This document shows, one piece after another, positions 47,352 to 57,595 of a stretch of 64,000 bases of DNA. Every line of letters starts with the position of its first letter. Positions within the stretch are counted from its first letter, which is position 1. The stretch comes from Sinohyriopsis cumingii. Taxonomy: Eukaryota; Mollusca; Bivalvia; Unionida; Unionidae. The translations under genes and the position numbers were made by a program. The stretch covers positions 135,074,579 to 135,138,578 of the forward strand of contig CM068829.1 of assembly GCA_028554795.2 (NCBI GenBank). Direction: 5' to 3'. Below the pieces are notes generated by a model. It made no database searches, was not told the DNA's origin, and saw only the letters and a list, made by a program, of their open reading frames with translations.

Positions 47352-47717
47352 TTAGTTTCTAAGAATGCGATGTCCTCTGAGGATAGACTTTCTGGCGATA
47401 GGCCTGCATCTTCGGAAAGAGAAGAAGAACTCTTTGGTGTCGATACGACAATCGACAAAGCGTCTGTCAGGTTCAGGTTGCTGCTGCTGCTGTTGTTGTT
47501 GCTGTTGCTGCTGTTGCCGCTGTCTCTGAAGTCTGTACTTCTCTGTCCATTCTTCTTTCTCCCTGTTCACCTCTTCTCTGAAGAGCTCTTCTATCAGGTC
47601 TTCAGTGACTTTTAACATTCTCACATTCTCTATTTCTTCTGGCTTCGGTATCAGACTGTGTCTGACCCTATGCAAATTCACGTAGGCTTCGTTTAGCTTA
47701 GCTAGTTTGGAGCACAT
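47352..47717 (-). CDS. Right-end cassette gene 1 (Q-rich), copy C
   Basis: 121 residues from the ATG at 47717. Same plan as copy B with the Gln run interrupted by Arg. The alternative frame after the CAG run is again open and Ser/Glu-rich, ending at 47240 past the stem-loop. The promoter box GCGCGGACGTGAATGAAAAC lies at 47783-47802. Confidence 0.65.
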   Translation of the reverse strand: MCSKLAKLNEAYVNLHRVRHSLIPKPEEIENVRMLKVTEDLIEELFREEVNREKEEWTEKYRLQRQRQQQQQQQQQQQQQPEPDRRFVDCRIDTKEFFFSFRRCRPIARKSILRGHRILRN

Positions 47718-48044
47718 CTTCGTAGGAGGATGAGTCGACAATGGATGGTTAGACTGGAAACAACCCGGTTCTTAAAGTCAAAGCGCGGACGTGAATGAAA
47801 ACATCCCCCACACGGTTTTCGAGTCGCAACGTTCAATGAGTGTCATGAGAGGGATAGAGAGAAGTCAAAGAGCATCAATCAAACATTCTTATAGCCAAAC
47901 AAAAGACAAAGGCATTTTTTTTTCAAAACACAACATTTTTTATTCAAAAATCACTTAACACTAAACAACAACTCTAACATTTTTTTTAACAATAATCCAA
48001 CCATATAACATCAAACATTTTTTTTAAAAATGACAAACATTTTT
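47718..48044. other. Promoter of cassette 1 and 3' region of the protease gene, copy C
   Basis: Contains the promoter box at 47781-47806 and, on the minus strand, AATAAAAAATG at about 47938-47948 as the late-block poly(A) signal; otherwise A/T-rich. Confidence 0.55.
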
Positions 48045-48617
48045 TCAATTCACACTCCACTTTAAACAGGGCTGACAACGTTGTGAATGAAATTGTGATT
48101 TCCACTGTTGGAAGTCATTAGGCCATTGATGGACACTACGTTTCCTAGCTTGAGACAAAAGATAAGCATAATGGTCACAGAACCATCGATCTACTTTTAC
48201 ATCGTTTCTAGAAGAAGAACGAGGACCAAAATGAGTCACTAAATGTTCTAAGGAATAGCCCAGGCTGCGATGATGCAGAAAATACACACAGTACTGTCCA
48301 CACACCAAGGAATCTGTGCCTTGTAATTTCACATTATTGAGTCGGGTGGTCTGAGCATTTCTTCTCATAAAGTCAATGATATCGTCTTCCAAAGGGGGCA
48401 ATCCGTACGAATCGAAATATTCCACACATCCTTCTTGAGGAAAGTAAACGGCTACCCAGTGGGTTCCTGGGAGATGACTGTTGTCCGTGTTGATCACGTA
48501 AGCTAGATGGTCTTGAGGTTTGCGATGAGGGAGTTCATCTTTAGCACAGACGACAGGATTCCAAGAAGCCGTGTACGAACTGTGGTTCAAAAGGTAATAA
48601 AGTTCCCTGGTATCCAT
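48045..48617 (-). CDS. PRO: Adenain-like cysteine protease, intact, copy C
   Basis: 190 residues; the only intact copy. Catalytic His53 in GTHWVAVYF, Asp69 in EYFDSYG, oxyanion Gln99 and nucleophile Cys106 in QGTDSLVCGQYC: order and the seven-residue Gln-to-Cys spacing match the adenovirus protease family (C5). It should cleave virion precursor proteins during maturation. Located last in the late block, after the Cys/His protein. Confidence 0.92.
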   Translation of the reverse strand: MDTRELYYLLNHSSYTASWNPVVCAKDELPHRKPQDHLAYVINTDNSHLPGTHWVAVYFPQEGCVEYFDSYGLPPLEDDIIDFMRRNAQTTRLNNVKLQGTDSLVCGQYCVYFLHHRSLGYSLEHLVTHFGPRSSSRNDVKVDRWFCDHYAYLLSQARKRSVHQWPNDFQQWKSQFHSQRCQPCLKWSVN

Positions 48618-48647
48618 TTTTTGTGTGGTTCTTTTTTTTCTTCTTCT

Positions 48648-49148
48648 TCACAGGTAATAATAAGTCATCAATTCGATCCTGACTTTTTGCTCGAAAATGT
48701 CTGACAAATAACCGTTTCTTCGTTTCGTCTCCTCACTCTGATTCAGGAGAGCTTCGATACGATGGATCTCTTGAGTGGTTAATGGTGGACAAGAATGTTC
48801 ACGCAAGTCTTTATACCACTGGTGTAACACGACTTCGTCCGAGATGAGACTCCAAGCTTCTTCCAGATACTCGTCCAATTTTTCTTCTTGACTCAGCATC
48901 AGGCATTTATCGTGTTGAATTTGACTGGGATGATCGTTTTGACATCCATAGCACTCTTTTTTGATCAATTCCATCATTTTTTCCATCAAGTGTTTGGCAA
49001 AACAGGAGACTAAATGCGCTTCTTGTTCTGGCCATCTTGACTTCATCATAACTTCGTCGTCTTTGTCTTGAGATTCTTTTTCCACGGTCTCCTCACATTC
49101 CATCTCCAAAGTTGCTCCACTAGGTAAAGAGGGATAACAGTCTTCCAT
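48648..49148 (-). CDS. Cys/His protein between capsid and protease, copy C
   Basis: 166 residues, intact. It keeps the ECYGCQNDHPSQIQHDKCLM cluster and the LTTQEIHRIEALLNQ end; the acidic linker near residue 25 has four more residues than copy B. Separated by 30 nt from the protease start. Confidence 0.75.
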   Translation of the reverse strand: MEDCYPSLPSGATLEMECEETVEKESQDKDDEVMMKSRWPEQEAHLVSCFAKHLMEKMMELIKKECYGCQNDHPSQIQHDKCLMLSQEEKLDEYLEEAWSLISDEVVLHQWYKDLREHSCPPLTTQEIHRIEALLNQSEETKRRNGYLSDIFEQKVRIELMTYYYL

Positions 49149-49153
49149 AGCTT

Positions 49154-50470
49154 TTAATAGTCTAGAATGACTTCTCTCAAACTGTTGATTTCTATGGTAT
49201 TATCAAATTCTGCATACAGGATGACGTTCACTGTCTCTGGCAGAGGATTTGCAAACTGAAGTTCCACACGAATCTGGCCAGATTTTATAGGGTGGAAATG
49301 TCCATCGTCGCTGCCCTGGTCAGGAGTGAAATCGAAAGCCCACAAAGCGTAGCCTCCTGCGTAATCCTCGTACGTAATACCGTGACTGGTGTTGGTCCCT
49401 AATTGTCCGGTGGCTTCGTACAGGGACAAGTACGATCTCAAGTAATTCTTCTTGGTAAAGTCAGGTTCGAAAGGTCTGGTACACAAGGTCTTGCCATCGC
49501 GACTGACTTCGATTTTCTTCACGTCGAAGTGTTGAAAGTGGAAAGGATTTTCAGTGAAGGCTCCGTTGAAGGCTGAATTCTCGACCATACCAAGGATTAA
49601 ACGCTTGGGTAACTGTCCTTGAAACAGATGATCTTCGGTCATGGAATGATGGCTAGCGGGAATGGTGAACGTTTTCACCTCCACACGTCGTATGGGATAT
49701 TTGGCGGTCGTTCTGCTCAACGTTTGACTGATGTCGTTACCCACTTTAGGTAACACTTCCACGCGTCGTACGTAGAGTTTGGCCTCCTCGATTTTGCTTT
49801 TGGGATTGACGCCAGCACTATCAGCCAACAAATGGAAAGCGGTACTGCTACGATTCAGTCTCAAGCGGATATTTACACTGTTCAGCAAATATTTCTCTTG
49901 CAACCACATGTCCAAATGTAAACGATCCATCAGTTCTAGACTCTGTCCATTTAATATTTTGTCTCCTCGTTCTACAAATCCCTCATTGTGTGGTGTTTTA
50001 GATGCATCTGGTTCGAATTCGTTAAACTCACCCGCATCGTCAGGTTCCCATTGCACGCAGGCATTGAGATGAGTATTCTTGGCGTCTATTCCGTACGTCA
50101 AGAGATTTTCCAGGTAGGCACGGTAAGGGTAAGTGTCCATGCTGCTGCTGACCAGTTTGTTATTCAAGTACAAGTCCACTGAGCTGAACAAGGAATGCAT
50201 GAAATTGTTGACGGGAGCTACTTTCTCGTCTACTATAGTATCTCCTCCCTTATCTAGAACTTTGACTTTCAAGTACAAGTAACTGCTATTCAGATCGATG
50301 TAATCTTCGGGCTGTCCCTTGATTTCAAACTCGATGGGAGCGGAATCGGCCAATGAGAAGGCAGGGTGAAATTCCACCCATTGGGATTCTTGCATCGTCA
50401 TCATGGTAGGTGGCATGGCAAACAGATCCAGTTCCGACTTGGAACAAGCGCAAGACTCTCGGTGCATCAT
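49154..50470 (-). CDS. MCP: Major capsid protein (double jelly-roll), copy C
   Basis: 438 residues from the ATG at 50470. Identical layout to copy B. The variable blocks read KVLDKGGDTIVDEKVAPV and, after NACVQWEPDD, a stretch longer than in copy B; both lie between invariant strands. One further variable patch lies near HLLADSAGVNPK. Intact. Confidence 0.93.
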   Translation of the reverse strand: MMHRESCACSKSELDLFAMPPTMMTMQESQWVEFHPAFSLADSAPIEFEIKGQPEDYIDLNSSYLYLKVKVLDKGGDTIVDEKVAPVNNFMHSLFSSVDLYLNNKLVSSSMDTYPYRAYLENLLTYGIDAKNTHLNACVQWEPDDAGEFNEFEPDASKTPHNEGFVERGDKILNGQSLELMDRLHLDMWLQEKYLLNSVNIRLRLNRSSTAFHLLADSAGVNPKSKIEEAKLYVRRVEVLPKVGNDISQTLSRTTAKYPIRRVEVKTFTIPASHHSMTEDHLFQGQLPKRLILGMVENSAFNGAFTENPFHFQHFDVKKIEVSRDGKTLCTRPFEPDFTKKNYLRSYLSLYEATGQLGTNTSHGITYEDYAGGYALWAFDFTPDQGSDDGHFHPIKSGQIRVELQFANPLPETVNVILYAEFDNTIEINSLREVILDY

Positions 50471-50490
50471 TTTTTTTTTGTTGCTGTGTC

Positions 50491-50915
50491 TCAATAATCG
50501 AAAACGTCTAAGTCTCGAACGGTTCTTCTTTTCTTTGCCTTTCTAGCTTTAGAAGTGTGAAGTCTGGTGAAAGGATGTTTTCTTCGTCGTCTCTTTCTGC
50601 CTTGTCCTTGCTGAATGCCTGACTCGGTAGCGTGCAGGGCATTTATAGGTGTGTCTCGTCGGCCCAAAAGGTCTTTGCCCGTTTGCAGCAAGACATTTTT
50701 GCCTGCCCTCATGAAGGCTTCTTTGGGGTTTTGTTTGTCGATGATGACATTTTGGAGAAATTCTTTGCCTTGTGTCAGTGCCACATCTTTCAAGGCGTGC
50801 AATCCGCGTGTCACCATCGGTTTCAACACCGGGCCACCGAACGAAAGGCCGCTTTTAACATATCTCCTAAACCGTGTCCTCGCTGTCGAGCCACCCCTCG
50901 GTACACTGGATACAT
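50491..50915 (-). pseudogene. pX-like basic virion protein, frameshifted, copy C
   Basis: Start at 50915 matches copies A and B; a one-base deletion in the GGGGCC run near 50831 shifts the frame, and the C-terminal part from LKPMVTRGL to DLDVFDY follows in the other frame. Confidence 0.75.
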
Positions 50916-50922
50916 GACTTAC

Positions 50923-51884
50923 TTACGAATCGTGAGAGAACCGTTTTCGAAAATGGAGTTTCACCGTGACTTTTCCTTTGGTGAACGGAATATTTTGTCC
51001 CAGATCTCCTTTTATAGCAATGTTGACCGTGTCCAAATACGACTTGCTGACAGGCAAATAGTGAGGATGTACAAATTCGCGGTGAACGTGATAAGTGTTT
51101 CTACCTTCCTCGTCAGTGGCCGTGCCAGAATTTACTTTGAAAGGAATGACACGCAGTAACGGTACGGAGATGTGTCCCACCACGTTGTACTCCACCACAT
51201 CGGAGTACACAAACATCAAATTCAGTCCTTGGTTCAGTTCTACCGGGAAACGAAAATACCTTGCAAAATGCCCGTTGTTGTCAATCTCTGCGATGTGATT
51301 TGTTTGGTCTGCTTATCCGTGGCCAAATTGAGGTCTCCACCCAAAATGTCATACAATTCTGGGCAAAATTTAATACGTATACTTTCTTCCTCACTTTCAT
51401 ATCTGATGAGTAGACGGTGAGACTGTTTGTGGTACTCCATGGTGACACATTTATTTAGTTTGGTCAGAACTTTGTCAAAGGCTGCATAGAATTTGTCACC
51501 GATGGCCTCCACCAGATGTTGACCACTAAAATAATGGCCTGAGTTAATTTTAACGTGATAAACGTAAAAAGGAGGAGAAGGGTCACTGCTGTTACGAGGT
51601 AATGGGTCCTTCGCAAGATGTAATCTATGTTGAGGACTGTTCGTCATGTGTTGCTGCACTGTTGGGTCCAGAATTTCGACGTCAAAAGTGTTTTGAGTTT
51701 CAGTGATGTTTTTGATTTGTGTTGGGTGAATCATTTCTACCAAAGCCACTTCCCAATGGGCTTCGTGATCTAAGGGGATGGCCTGAGGTAATTTGGCCGT
51801 GTAACAGCACAACGTGTTGTGGGGAAACACCTCCATGGAACTGTCACTGGGTACGGTTAAGTAAAATTGGTTTTGGTGACTCAT
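50923..51884 (-). pseudogene. Penton-like minor capsid protein, frameshifted, copy C
   Basis: ATG at 51884. The start and HWEVALVEMIHPTQI are conserved; the following 50 residues (NSPQHRLHLAKDPLPRNSSD and others) are unlike copies A and B; then HYFSGQHLVEAIG. Near 51260 the frame is lost, and the conserved end (MMFVYSDVVEYNVVGHISVP ... RFSHDS) lies in another frame to 50923. Confidence 0.8.
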
Positions 51885-52303
51885 AATTCCAGAGTTCTGT
51901 GGCTGTCCGAGGGGTTACTGGACGTCAGAGGCGTGTCTCCGCCCAAAAGGGGGATCTGGTTGTGGTTGTTGTTGTTATTGGAGTGGTGACTGGCACTAGC
52001 ACTGGACACAAGGTTCCTCTGGTTCCCGTTCGAGGAGAATTTTAGGGAGGGGTTGGGAACCAGGTAACCGATTCAACTGCTCAACAAAATGGTCCACAAT
52101 TGTTTGTCTCCTTGTTGCAAACTCAAATTGGCAATGGCTGCCCCGATGACACAATACACCACGAAGATTTGGCAGAAAAAGACGATTTGCGTTTTAGGCA
52201 CACGTTCTCTACACCACACCCACAAGGGTTGTTTTGGTAAATCTTGCACAGAAGAACTAGGTGAAGGAGTGGTCGACGTAGCTGCGTCTGTGTGAAAGGG
52301 CAT
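51881..52303 (-). pseudogene. Small two-helix membrane protein, truncated, copy C
   Basis: Open from 52303 through the first helix to a TGA at 52073 in the second helix (LWTILLSS then stop; a Cys codon in the other copies). A deletion near 51910 also alters the 3' part relative to copy B. Confidence 0.7.
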
Positions 52304-52308
52304 GATGG

Positions 52309-53418
52309 TCACTTCTTTTTATAGTCGATGACTTGCGAAGCCTCGATCCAAGAATCAAAACTGGGTGGATATCGTTTCCAACGTACTTTGACTTCTTTGA
52401 CACGTCGTTTGCCCACTTTACGGGTTCTGCGTTCGAGAATGCTTTCGATGTCGTACAGGTCGTCTTCTGTTTTGGTGACACGTTGTAACTCGGGCAAATA
52501 AAACGTTCCTTTGAGCATTTCTCCATTCATGTCTTCCAATTTATAGACGGTAGGATGACGGCCATGCACTCGTCCAGTGATGCGAAACAATTCGGTCGTC
52601 CAGTTAGGTAAGTAACCTTTGTCAAAAGTGCGTTTGGTTTTGCCAATGCGCACCCAATCTCCTACGGCCAACTCTCCACTTTTTTTGGGTTCAGCTCTCG
52701 TCGGGGACGTACCGAACAGGCGCTCAAACACTACCACTTCGTTGTCGGGAGTCACGTTTTGCGGGGCACGTCCGATGCTTCGATGGTAAGATTGGTTGTA
52801 CGCTTGCACCAGGTGCGGTAAGATGTCGATGTACTTCAGAGTGTGGTGATGCGTAAAATATTTCCACATGCGTTTTTTCAAAGTGCGTTGGAAACGTTCC
52901 ACGATGCTGGCTTTGGTTTCGGGATTCTCGGTGGTAAAAAAATGAATGTCACGTTTCTTTAATTCTTTTTGGAAAGCTTGGTTCAGAAATTCGGTGCCTT
53001 TGTCCGTTTGCCATCGAAGAGGATGACGACCGCTTTGTTTCAACACCCGTTGCAGGGCTCGCACTAACTCGCTGCTCGATTTGGAAGTCAAGGGCACGAC
53101 CCAGGCAAATTTGGAAAAGACGTCGATGACACAAAACAAATATTTGTAGCCACGATTGTAGCTGGCCAAATGAGAGACATCGGCTAAATCGGCTTGCCAT
53201 TGATGATCGATGCCTTCCACTCGGGTGCGACTTCTGGCAAACTTGCGTCTAATGGGTTTGTGTAAAGTGTAGGTAGCTTGTTCTTGTAACCATCGTTGCA
53301 CTTGAGGTAAACGGAGACTTTTCAGTCGAGTTTTGGCAGCACGATACAATTTTTGAACTCCTGCGTAACCTGCAGGATGCGAGGGATCGTAGTAAATGCT
53401 GGCTAAGACTTTTTCCAT
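52309..53418 (-). CDS. INT: Retroviral-type integrase with chromodomain, copy C
   Basis: 369 residues, intact, DDE residues in WQADLAD, QTDKGTEF and ASIVERF, chromodomain with VRWKRYPPSFDSWI. The Gly of WKGYP, usual in chromodomains, is Arg here. Otherwise only scattered differences from A and B. Confidence 0.95.
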   Translation of the reverse strand: MEKVLASIYYDPSHPAGYAGVQKLYRAAKTRLKSLRLPQVQRWLQEQATYTLHKPIRRKFARSRTRVEGIDHQWQADLADVSHLASYNRGYKYLFCVIDVFSKFAWVVPLTSKSSSELVRALQRVLKQSGRHPLRWQTDKGTEFLNQAFQKELKKRDIHFFTTENPETKASIVERFQRTLKKRMWKYFTHHHTLKYIDILPHLVQAYNQSYHRSIGRAPQNVTPDNEVVVFERLFGTSPTRAEPKKSGELAVGDWVRIGKTKRTFDKGYLPNWTTELFRITGRVHGRHPTVYKLEDMNGEMLKGTFYLPELQRVTKTEDDLYDIESILERRTRKVGKRRVKEVKVRWKRYPPSFDSWIEASQVIDYKKK

Positions 53419-53447
53419 TTTTTATCTTTTTTGTGTTTGTTTGTGTG

Positions 53448-54080
53448 TTAATAAGGCACCCACTCTTGGAAGATGCTACTCTTTTTCTCTTGGGGTATTT
53501 TCTTGGATTGCAATGCTTTGCATGTGCGACCGGCAATAGGTGTTGAAGAGGAGGATGTCTGAGCGGGGGATATCGGTTCTTGTTTCACTTCTGTCTTCAC
53601 TTCTGTCTTCACTTTCTTTTTCTCTTGTGATGAAGAAGGGGTGGCCATCATCCTTTTAATCCATCCAATTCTGGAGGTAGGTGGCGTTGTGAACTTGCTT
53701 ACTTTTTCTGGTGGAGTTTGAAACCCTTCTTCTTCTTCTTTTCCTTTTTCTGTCATGGTCACTGGTACTGGTGGTACTGGTACTGGTGATGGTGCTGGAC
53801 TTTTCATCAAGGTCTTAAAATCTTTCAGAGTGGGTAGAGCTGTTTCGTCTAAAGCTTTCTGGTGAAAGAGTTGCAGTCGTTGCAAGAGTTGACATTACTT
53901 TTGCGACTTTTCTGTTTCGGACAAATCTTGGCGATCCATCGAGGACTGCAATTCGTGTTGTAACTGGGACATCTCGCTCAAATGGGGATTGGGAGGTAAA
54001 TGCGGGGTGCGTTGTTTTTGCCACCGATGGTATTCCATCCATCGTTTGTAAGGCACTAAAGCCAGTTTTCGTCCTTCCAT
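53448..54080 (-). pseudogene. Proline/lysine-rich virion-type protein with nonsense codon, copy C
   Basis: In frame from 54080 to 53448 except for one TAA at 53895-53897 after SETEKSQK. The PVPVP tract is shorter than in copy B. All else matches, including the WVPY end. Confidence 0.75.
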
Positions 54081-54129
54081 GGGGTTGTCAGGGGTCGATT
54101 CTGAGATCTTGGGACTTCCGAAGGCCTTT

Positions 54130-54516
54130 TTATCTTGCTCCCACCAGTCCTCCCAACATGGTTCCAAAGACTCCTTTCAGTAAGGGACCTAACAAAAGAG
54201 GCAAAATGCCTCCACTTTGGACCAACATCTTCTTCTTTTGACGAATGGGAATTTTCTTTTGAACCATTTGGCGAAGAACGTGACGATGTTTGCTTAAGCA
54301 TTGTTTCTGGTGTTTGGACAAAGGGATCGTGCCTTTCAAGACGTTCAAACAACATTCGCACACGGTATCGATGACCTCTTTGGAGGCCGATTGAATCAGT
54401 TTTTCTCGTAGAGGTGGAGAAGCTTTGGACAGGACAGATAACATGTCCCCATGTTTGACTAAACGTGGTGGTAGTCCTTTTCTTTTCTTTCCTTGGGGTT
54501 TTCTGGATGGTGACAT
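54130..54516 (-). CDS. Small basic virion-type protein with Gly-rich hydrophobic tail, copy C
   Basis: 128 residues, intact from the ATG at 54516. Matches copy B; differences include LREKLIQSASKEV and GPLLKGVFGTM. The hydrophobic glycine tail is retained. Confidence 0.75.
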   Translation of the reverse strand: MSPSRKPQGKKRKGLPPRLVKHGDMLSVLSKASPPLREKLIQSASKEVIDTVCECCLNVLKGTIPLSKHQKQCLSKHRHVLRQMVQKKIPIRQKKKMLVQSGGILPLLLGPLLKGVFGTMLGGLVGAR

Positions 54517-54576
54517 CTTTGAGTCTTCAGGAGCACCAAAAAGCATTGATACCCCCGACTTGGTCACAGGTCTTTT

Positions 54577-55526
54577 TTATACTGGAACGCGTCGCCACTG
54601 ATTGTCTTTACGTCGTATCAGTTTGAGGACAGGCATGACACGTCGTGGAGGGGTACGCAACGGACTAAATCGAGCCAGTTCTTGCTTGGACAAATCCAGT
54701 AAACTTTGTAACATGCCCTATCTTTCTTGGACTTTGATTTTGGGAGAAGGTACTTTGTGAGCAGCAGCCACTGCCACTAAATTGGAGGGTCCTGCCACTG
54801 GGGAAGTTCTTTTTGGGGTCATCAACGGAGAAGTTCTTGGTGTGATCAACGTCTCCATGTACTCTTCAGTTCTTGGTGTCATCAACGGAGAAGTGGATGA
54901 ACGTGAGGCTGCCGGAGACGCAGTCACCGCCGTGGCAGGTCGTAGTTTGCGAGTGTAAGGTTGCGTCCTGGCTGAAGTGCCTCTCTTGCGACTAGTTTTC
55001 TTCTGTGGGATTTTCTTTTTCTGGGGACTTTTTCTCTGTTTCTTTTTCTGGGGGCTTCTTTTCTTTTTTCGGGGTGGTGTCTGGTAAGAGGAGGGTCCTG
55101 CCACTGGAGAAGTTCTCCTTGGGGACGTGGTCTTTTTCTTTTTCTTCTTGGGGCTTCGTTGGACTTTTTCTTGGGGATAACTTTGGGGGCATTAGGATCC
55201 CATCTTAAGAGAAAGCGAATGATGACCCCTCCTAGAGTACCGCTCCCTCCAGGTTTCAAAATGATTTGTTTTTTGATTTGAGTGTCGATGCGGGGATCGG
55301 CCAGTTGAACCAAAGCGACTTTGTTTCGATCTAAAAAGCGTTTGGTTTGATGAGGAATCTGAATGATTCCTTGAAGTATTTGACGTGCCGTCACCGTGAA
55401 CCATCGTAAGACTTCTTTGAGACTAGCTTCTAAGACACGAGCTCGTCTTTGTGGATTTTTTTCTCGACTGATGCCATACAAGGCACGAATCAATTTGACG
55501 GGAAGATGCGACTGAAGGGACGTCAT
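54577..55526 (-). pseudogene. Large basic SP/RK-rich virion-type protein, broken, copy C
   Basis: ATG at 55526. The N-terminal region is open, a one-base change near 55165 shifts the frame into the repeat region, and a TAG at about 54718 (SGMLQ side of KVQER) ends the C-terminal frame before the LARFSPLRTP end. Inactive as a full-length gene. Confidence 0.75.
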
Positions 55527-55592
55527 GTTCACACTGTGTGAGACAGACGAAAAGGGTCTGAGGTTTTTATAGATTTTTTATGTGAAGTGAAA

Positions 55593-56321
55593 TTAAGTCG
55601 AGGACGGAGACGTGTACAGGACAGGCCCTCCGTCTTGGCACCAGTGGTGAAACAAGTGGGTACGAAATCGCAAATCCTCGGGGGTTGTAGGTTTCAAATC
55701 GACGAGGAAATAGGCGTGTGGCGTTTGAGTGGCATCTTCGTACGCCTGAGTCAGCCAAGGCGTTCCTAACTGTTTGGCTAAGACTTGCACTTGCGATTTA
55801 TCTCGAGGGCTTTTAAACAAGACCACGTAATGCGCATTGAGACTGATGGTGCGATGGGCTTTACTTTGTTGAAACAAATTTTGGGTGATGTAAACGACAC
55901 TGGCATTACGGTGATGCCCTTTGCGCGTGAACCACAGTTTAATTTCTTCTTCGTCTTCTCCTAACATGTCGTCAAAAATGACCAAATGGGTTTGACGGGA
56001 GTCAGAGACGATGCCGTCGTCTTCTTTAGGAATGCCTTCCACAAACACGATGGAATCGACTTGACTTTCTTGCAAGAGGCTGTACGCCGATTGCCACTCT
56101 TTGTAACACCACACGATCCGTTGAGGTGGCCGATCGATCAAATGATGTTTATGTTCGATCAAACGTTTGACGAATTCGGTTTTGCCTGAACCGCTAGGTC
56201 CAGCAATGAGCATGTTAAAGGGATGGCGAAGATACAAAGCCTCCCAACTGGCACGATCTAAGTGTTCGTCGATGACTTTGACAGTAGAGGAAGATGGAGC
56301 AGAGACAGCAGAGGTAGCCAT
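55593..56321 (-). CDS. ATP: DNA-packaging ATPase (FtsK/HerA-type), copy C
   Basis: 242 residues, with the same P-loop and Walker B as copies A and B. A stop at SSST trims five residues from the C terminus relative to copy B, probably harmless. TATATAC/TATAAAC promoter at about 56367-56374. Confidence 0.93.
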   Translation of the reverse strand: MATSAVSAPSSSTVKVIDEHLDRASWEALYLRHPFNMLIAGPSGSGKTEFVKRLIEHKHHLIDRPPQRIVWCYKEWQSAYSLLQESQVDSIVFVEGIPKEDDGIVSDSRQTHLVIFDDMLGEDEEEIKLWFTRKGHHRNASVVYITQNLFQQSKAHRTISLNAHYVVLFKSPRDKSQVQVLAKQLGTPWLTQAYEDATQTPHAYFLVDLKPTTPEDLRFRTHLFHHWCQDGGPVLYTSPSST

Positions 56322-56404
56322 GGTGTGAGAAATGTCACTTGTGACACGAAAACAAACAAGACAAGAGTTTATATACTTTTTTCAGAACACGTTTATTGAA
56401 TGTT

Positions 56405-56752
56405 TCAAACATGAATACGAAAGACAAAAATACATAAAAGCCAAAGGCTTAAGTACAAGGATAAAAGGCACATGATAACCATTAACGTGGAATAAAAGCA
56501 AGTGTCTGTACAACAACATGTTTTGGGTAATGTTCTAACCAGTTCTATAGTAGGGGGTAAGGTCACACAAGTGTCCTCCCGAAAGGGTCTTTCAGGCCTG
56601 TCCACGACAGTCCAGTCCTGGGTGACGGGTTCTTCTGGCACCGTCACTAACACGGGTTGAAAAGTAACTTTTTTCCTTGAACAACTCTCGTGCATACTGG
56701 GCCACTTCTTGGGTCCAAGCCTCAAAATCCCATTCTTTCCAGGCACGGACAT
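56405..56752 (-). CDS. Accessory protein with C-terminal membrane anchor, copy C
   Basis: 115 residues from the ATG at 56752. KKVTFQPVLVTVPEEPVT, RPFREDTCVTLPPTIE and a hydrophobic end (MVIMCLLSLYLSLWLLCIFVF). Overlaps the MALNGHEK gene by about 160 nt in another frame. Confidence 0.65.
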   Translation of the reverse strand: MSVPGKNGILRLGPKKWPSMHESCSRKKVTFQPVLVTVPEEPVTQDWTVVDRPERPFREDTCVTLPPTIELVRTLPKTCCCTDTCFYSTLMVIMCLLSLYLSLWLLCIFVFRIHV

Positions 56753-56915
56753 CTGTCCAATGGGGATGTAAGTCACAAGCTACACACACATCGTCATACA
56801 CGTCTTGGGTAGCAAAAAGTTGACGAATCTTTTTTTCCCGTAGAGGTCGAGAAGTATCCAGATGAAAACGCAAGGCTTTGAGCAAAATGAGTTTTTCGTG
56901 ACCATTTAAGGCCAT
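56592..56915 (-). CDS. MALNGHEK accessory protein, intact, copy C
   Basis: 107 residues. MALNGHEKLILLKALRFHLD, REKKIRQLFATQDVYDDVCV, ACDLHPHWTDVRAWKEWDFE and AWTQEVAQYARELFKEK have the look of a folded, helical, charged protein. Unknown family. Its 5' end overlaps the MPRLMSYVI gene and its 3' end the membrane-anchor gene, both in other frames. Confidence 0.6.
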   Translation of the reverse strand: MALNGHEKLILLKALRFHLDTSRPLREKKIRQLFATQDVYDDVCVACDLHPHWTDVRAWKEWDFEAWTQEVAQYARELFKEKSYFSTRVSDGARRTRHPGLDCRGQA

Positions 56916-57132
56916 GGGGATGTGGTAAGTACTGTTCGTAAAGAGTCCACAGAGAATCGGCTGGTAAACGAAATCCCAGAAAACAAGTCACTAAGACACA
57001 CACCACTTGTCGACCCAAATTGAATGGATACAGTTCTTGTAATAATCGATGGTAATGATCCACGGTTTGAATATGGTCATTGAGTTCCTTCCACGGAATC
57101 TGTTCAATTACATATGACATAAGTCGTGGCAT
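56794..57132 (-). CDS. Small accessory protein (MPRLMSYVI), copy C
   Basis: 112 residues; the first 70 match copy B and the tail beyond YLPHPHG overlaps the MALNGHEK gene in another frame, so the extra 40 residues may be a read-through caused by loss of the copy B stop. Confidence 0.5.
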   Translation of the reverse strand: MPRLMSYVIEQIPWKELNDHIQTVDHYHRLLQELYPFNLGRQVVCVLVTCFLGFRLPADSLWTLYEQYLPHPHGLKWSRKTHFAQSLAFSSGYFSTSTGKKDSSTFCYPRRV

Positions 57133-57595
57133 GGCAGCCTGTTTTTATATTCTCTTTTTCTCGGATGCAATACACGTACTTTCTAGCCAGAGATCTTCGT
57201 TCTTCAGTAGGGGATCTAAATCTTGCATACTGTAACCTAAACGTCAGACTTCGTTTAGAAGTTTCCTCTTCCGCTAAGTAGATTCCACGTAACATATGTT
57301 GGTAATCCTTTACCTTGTCTTCCTCAATGCGTTACACTAGGTGAATCTCGAAGTAACCAAAATTATGAACATGTCGGTGATTGGCGATCTCAAAGTTTTG
57401 AACAATGTCTGACCACTGAAACAATTTCTGACGAATCAGTTCTTTTATACCATTCAGGTACCAGTGGTTAAAGATCTGGTGACGTAACGGATGCAATTGT
57501 TCTTTACGTTTGACTTGTATTTTGACCAGCTCTCGGTAAATCCTTTCTCTCAACTGCACAGGCAAGCCCAAAATGTTCTCTTGTAAAGTATCCAT
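57104..57595 (-). pseudogene. MDTL-family member 3, nonsense mutation, copy C
   Basis: Starts MDTLQENILGLPVQLRERIY at 57595; a TAA at 57332 interrupts it after FGYFEIHLV; the rest (LAEEETSKRSLTFRLQYARF) continues to 57104. It corresponds to MDTL-2 of copy B. Confidence 0.65.
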
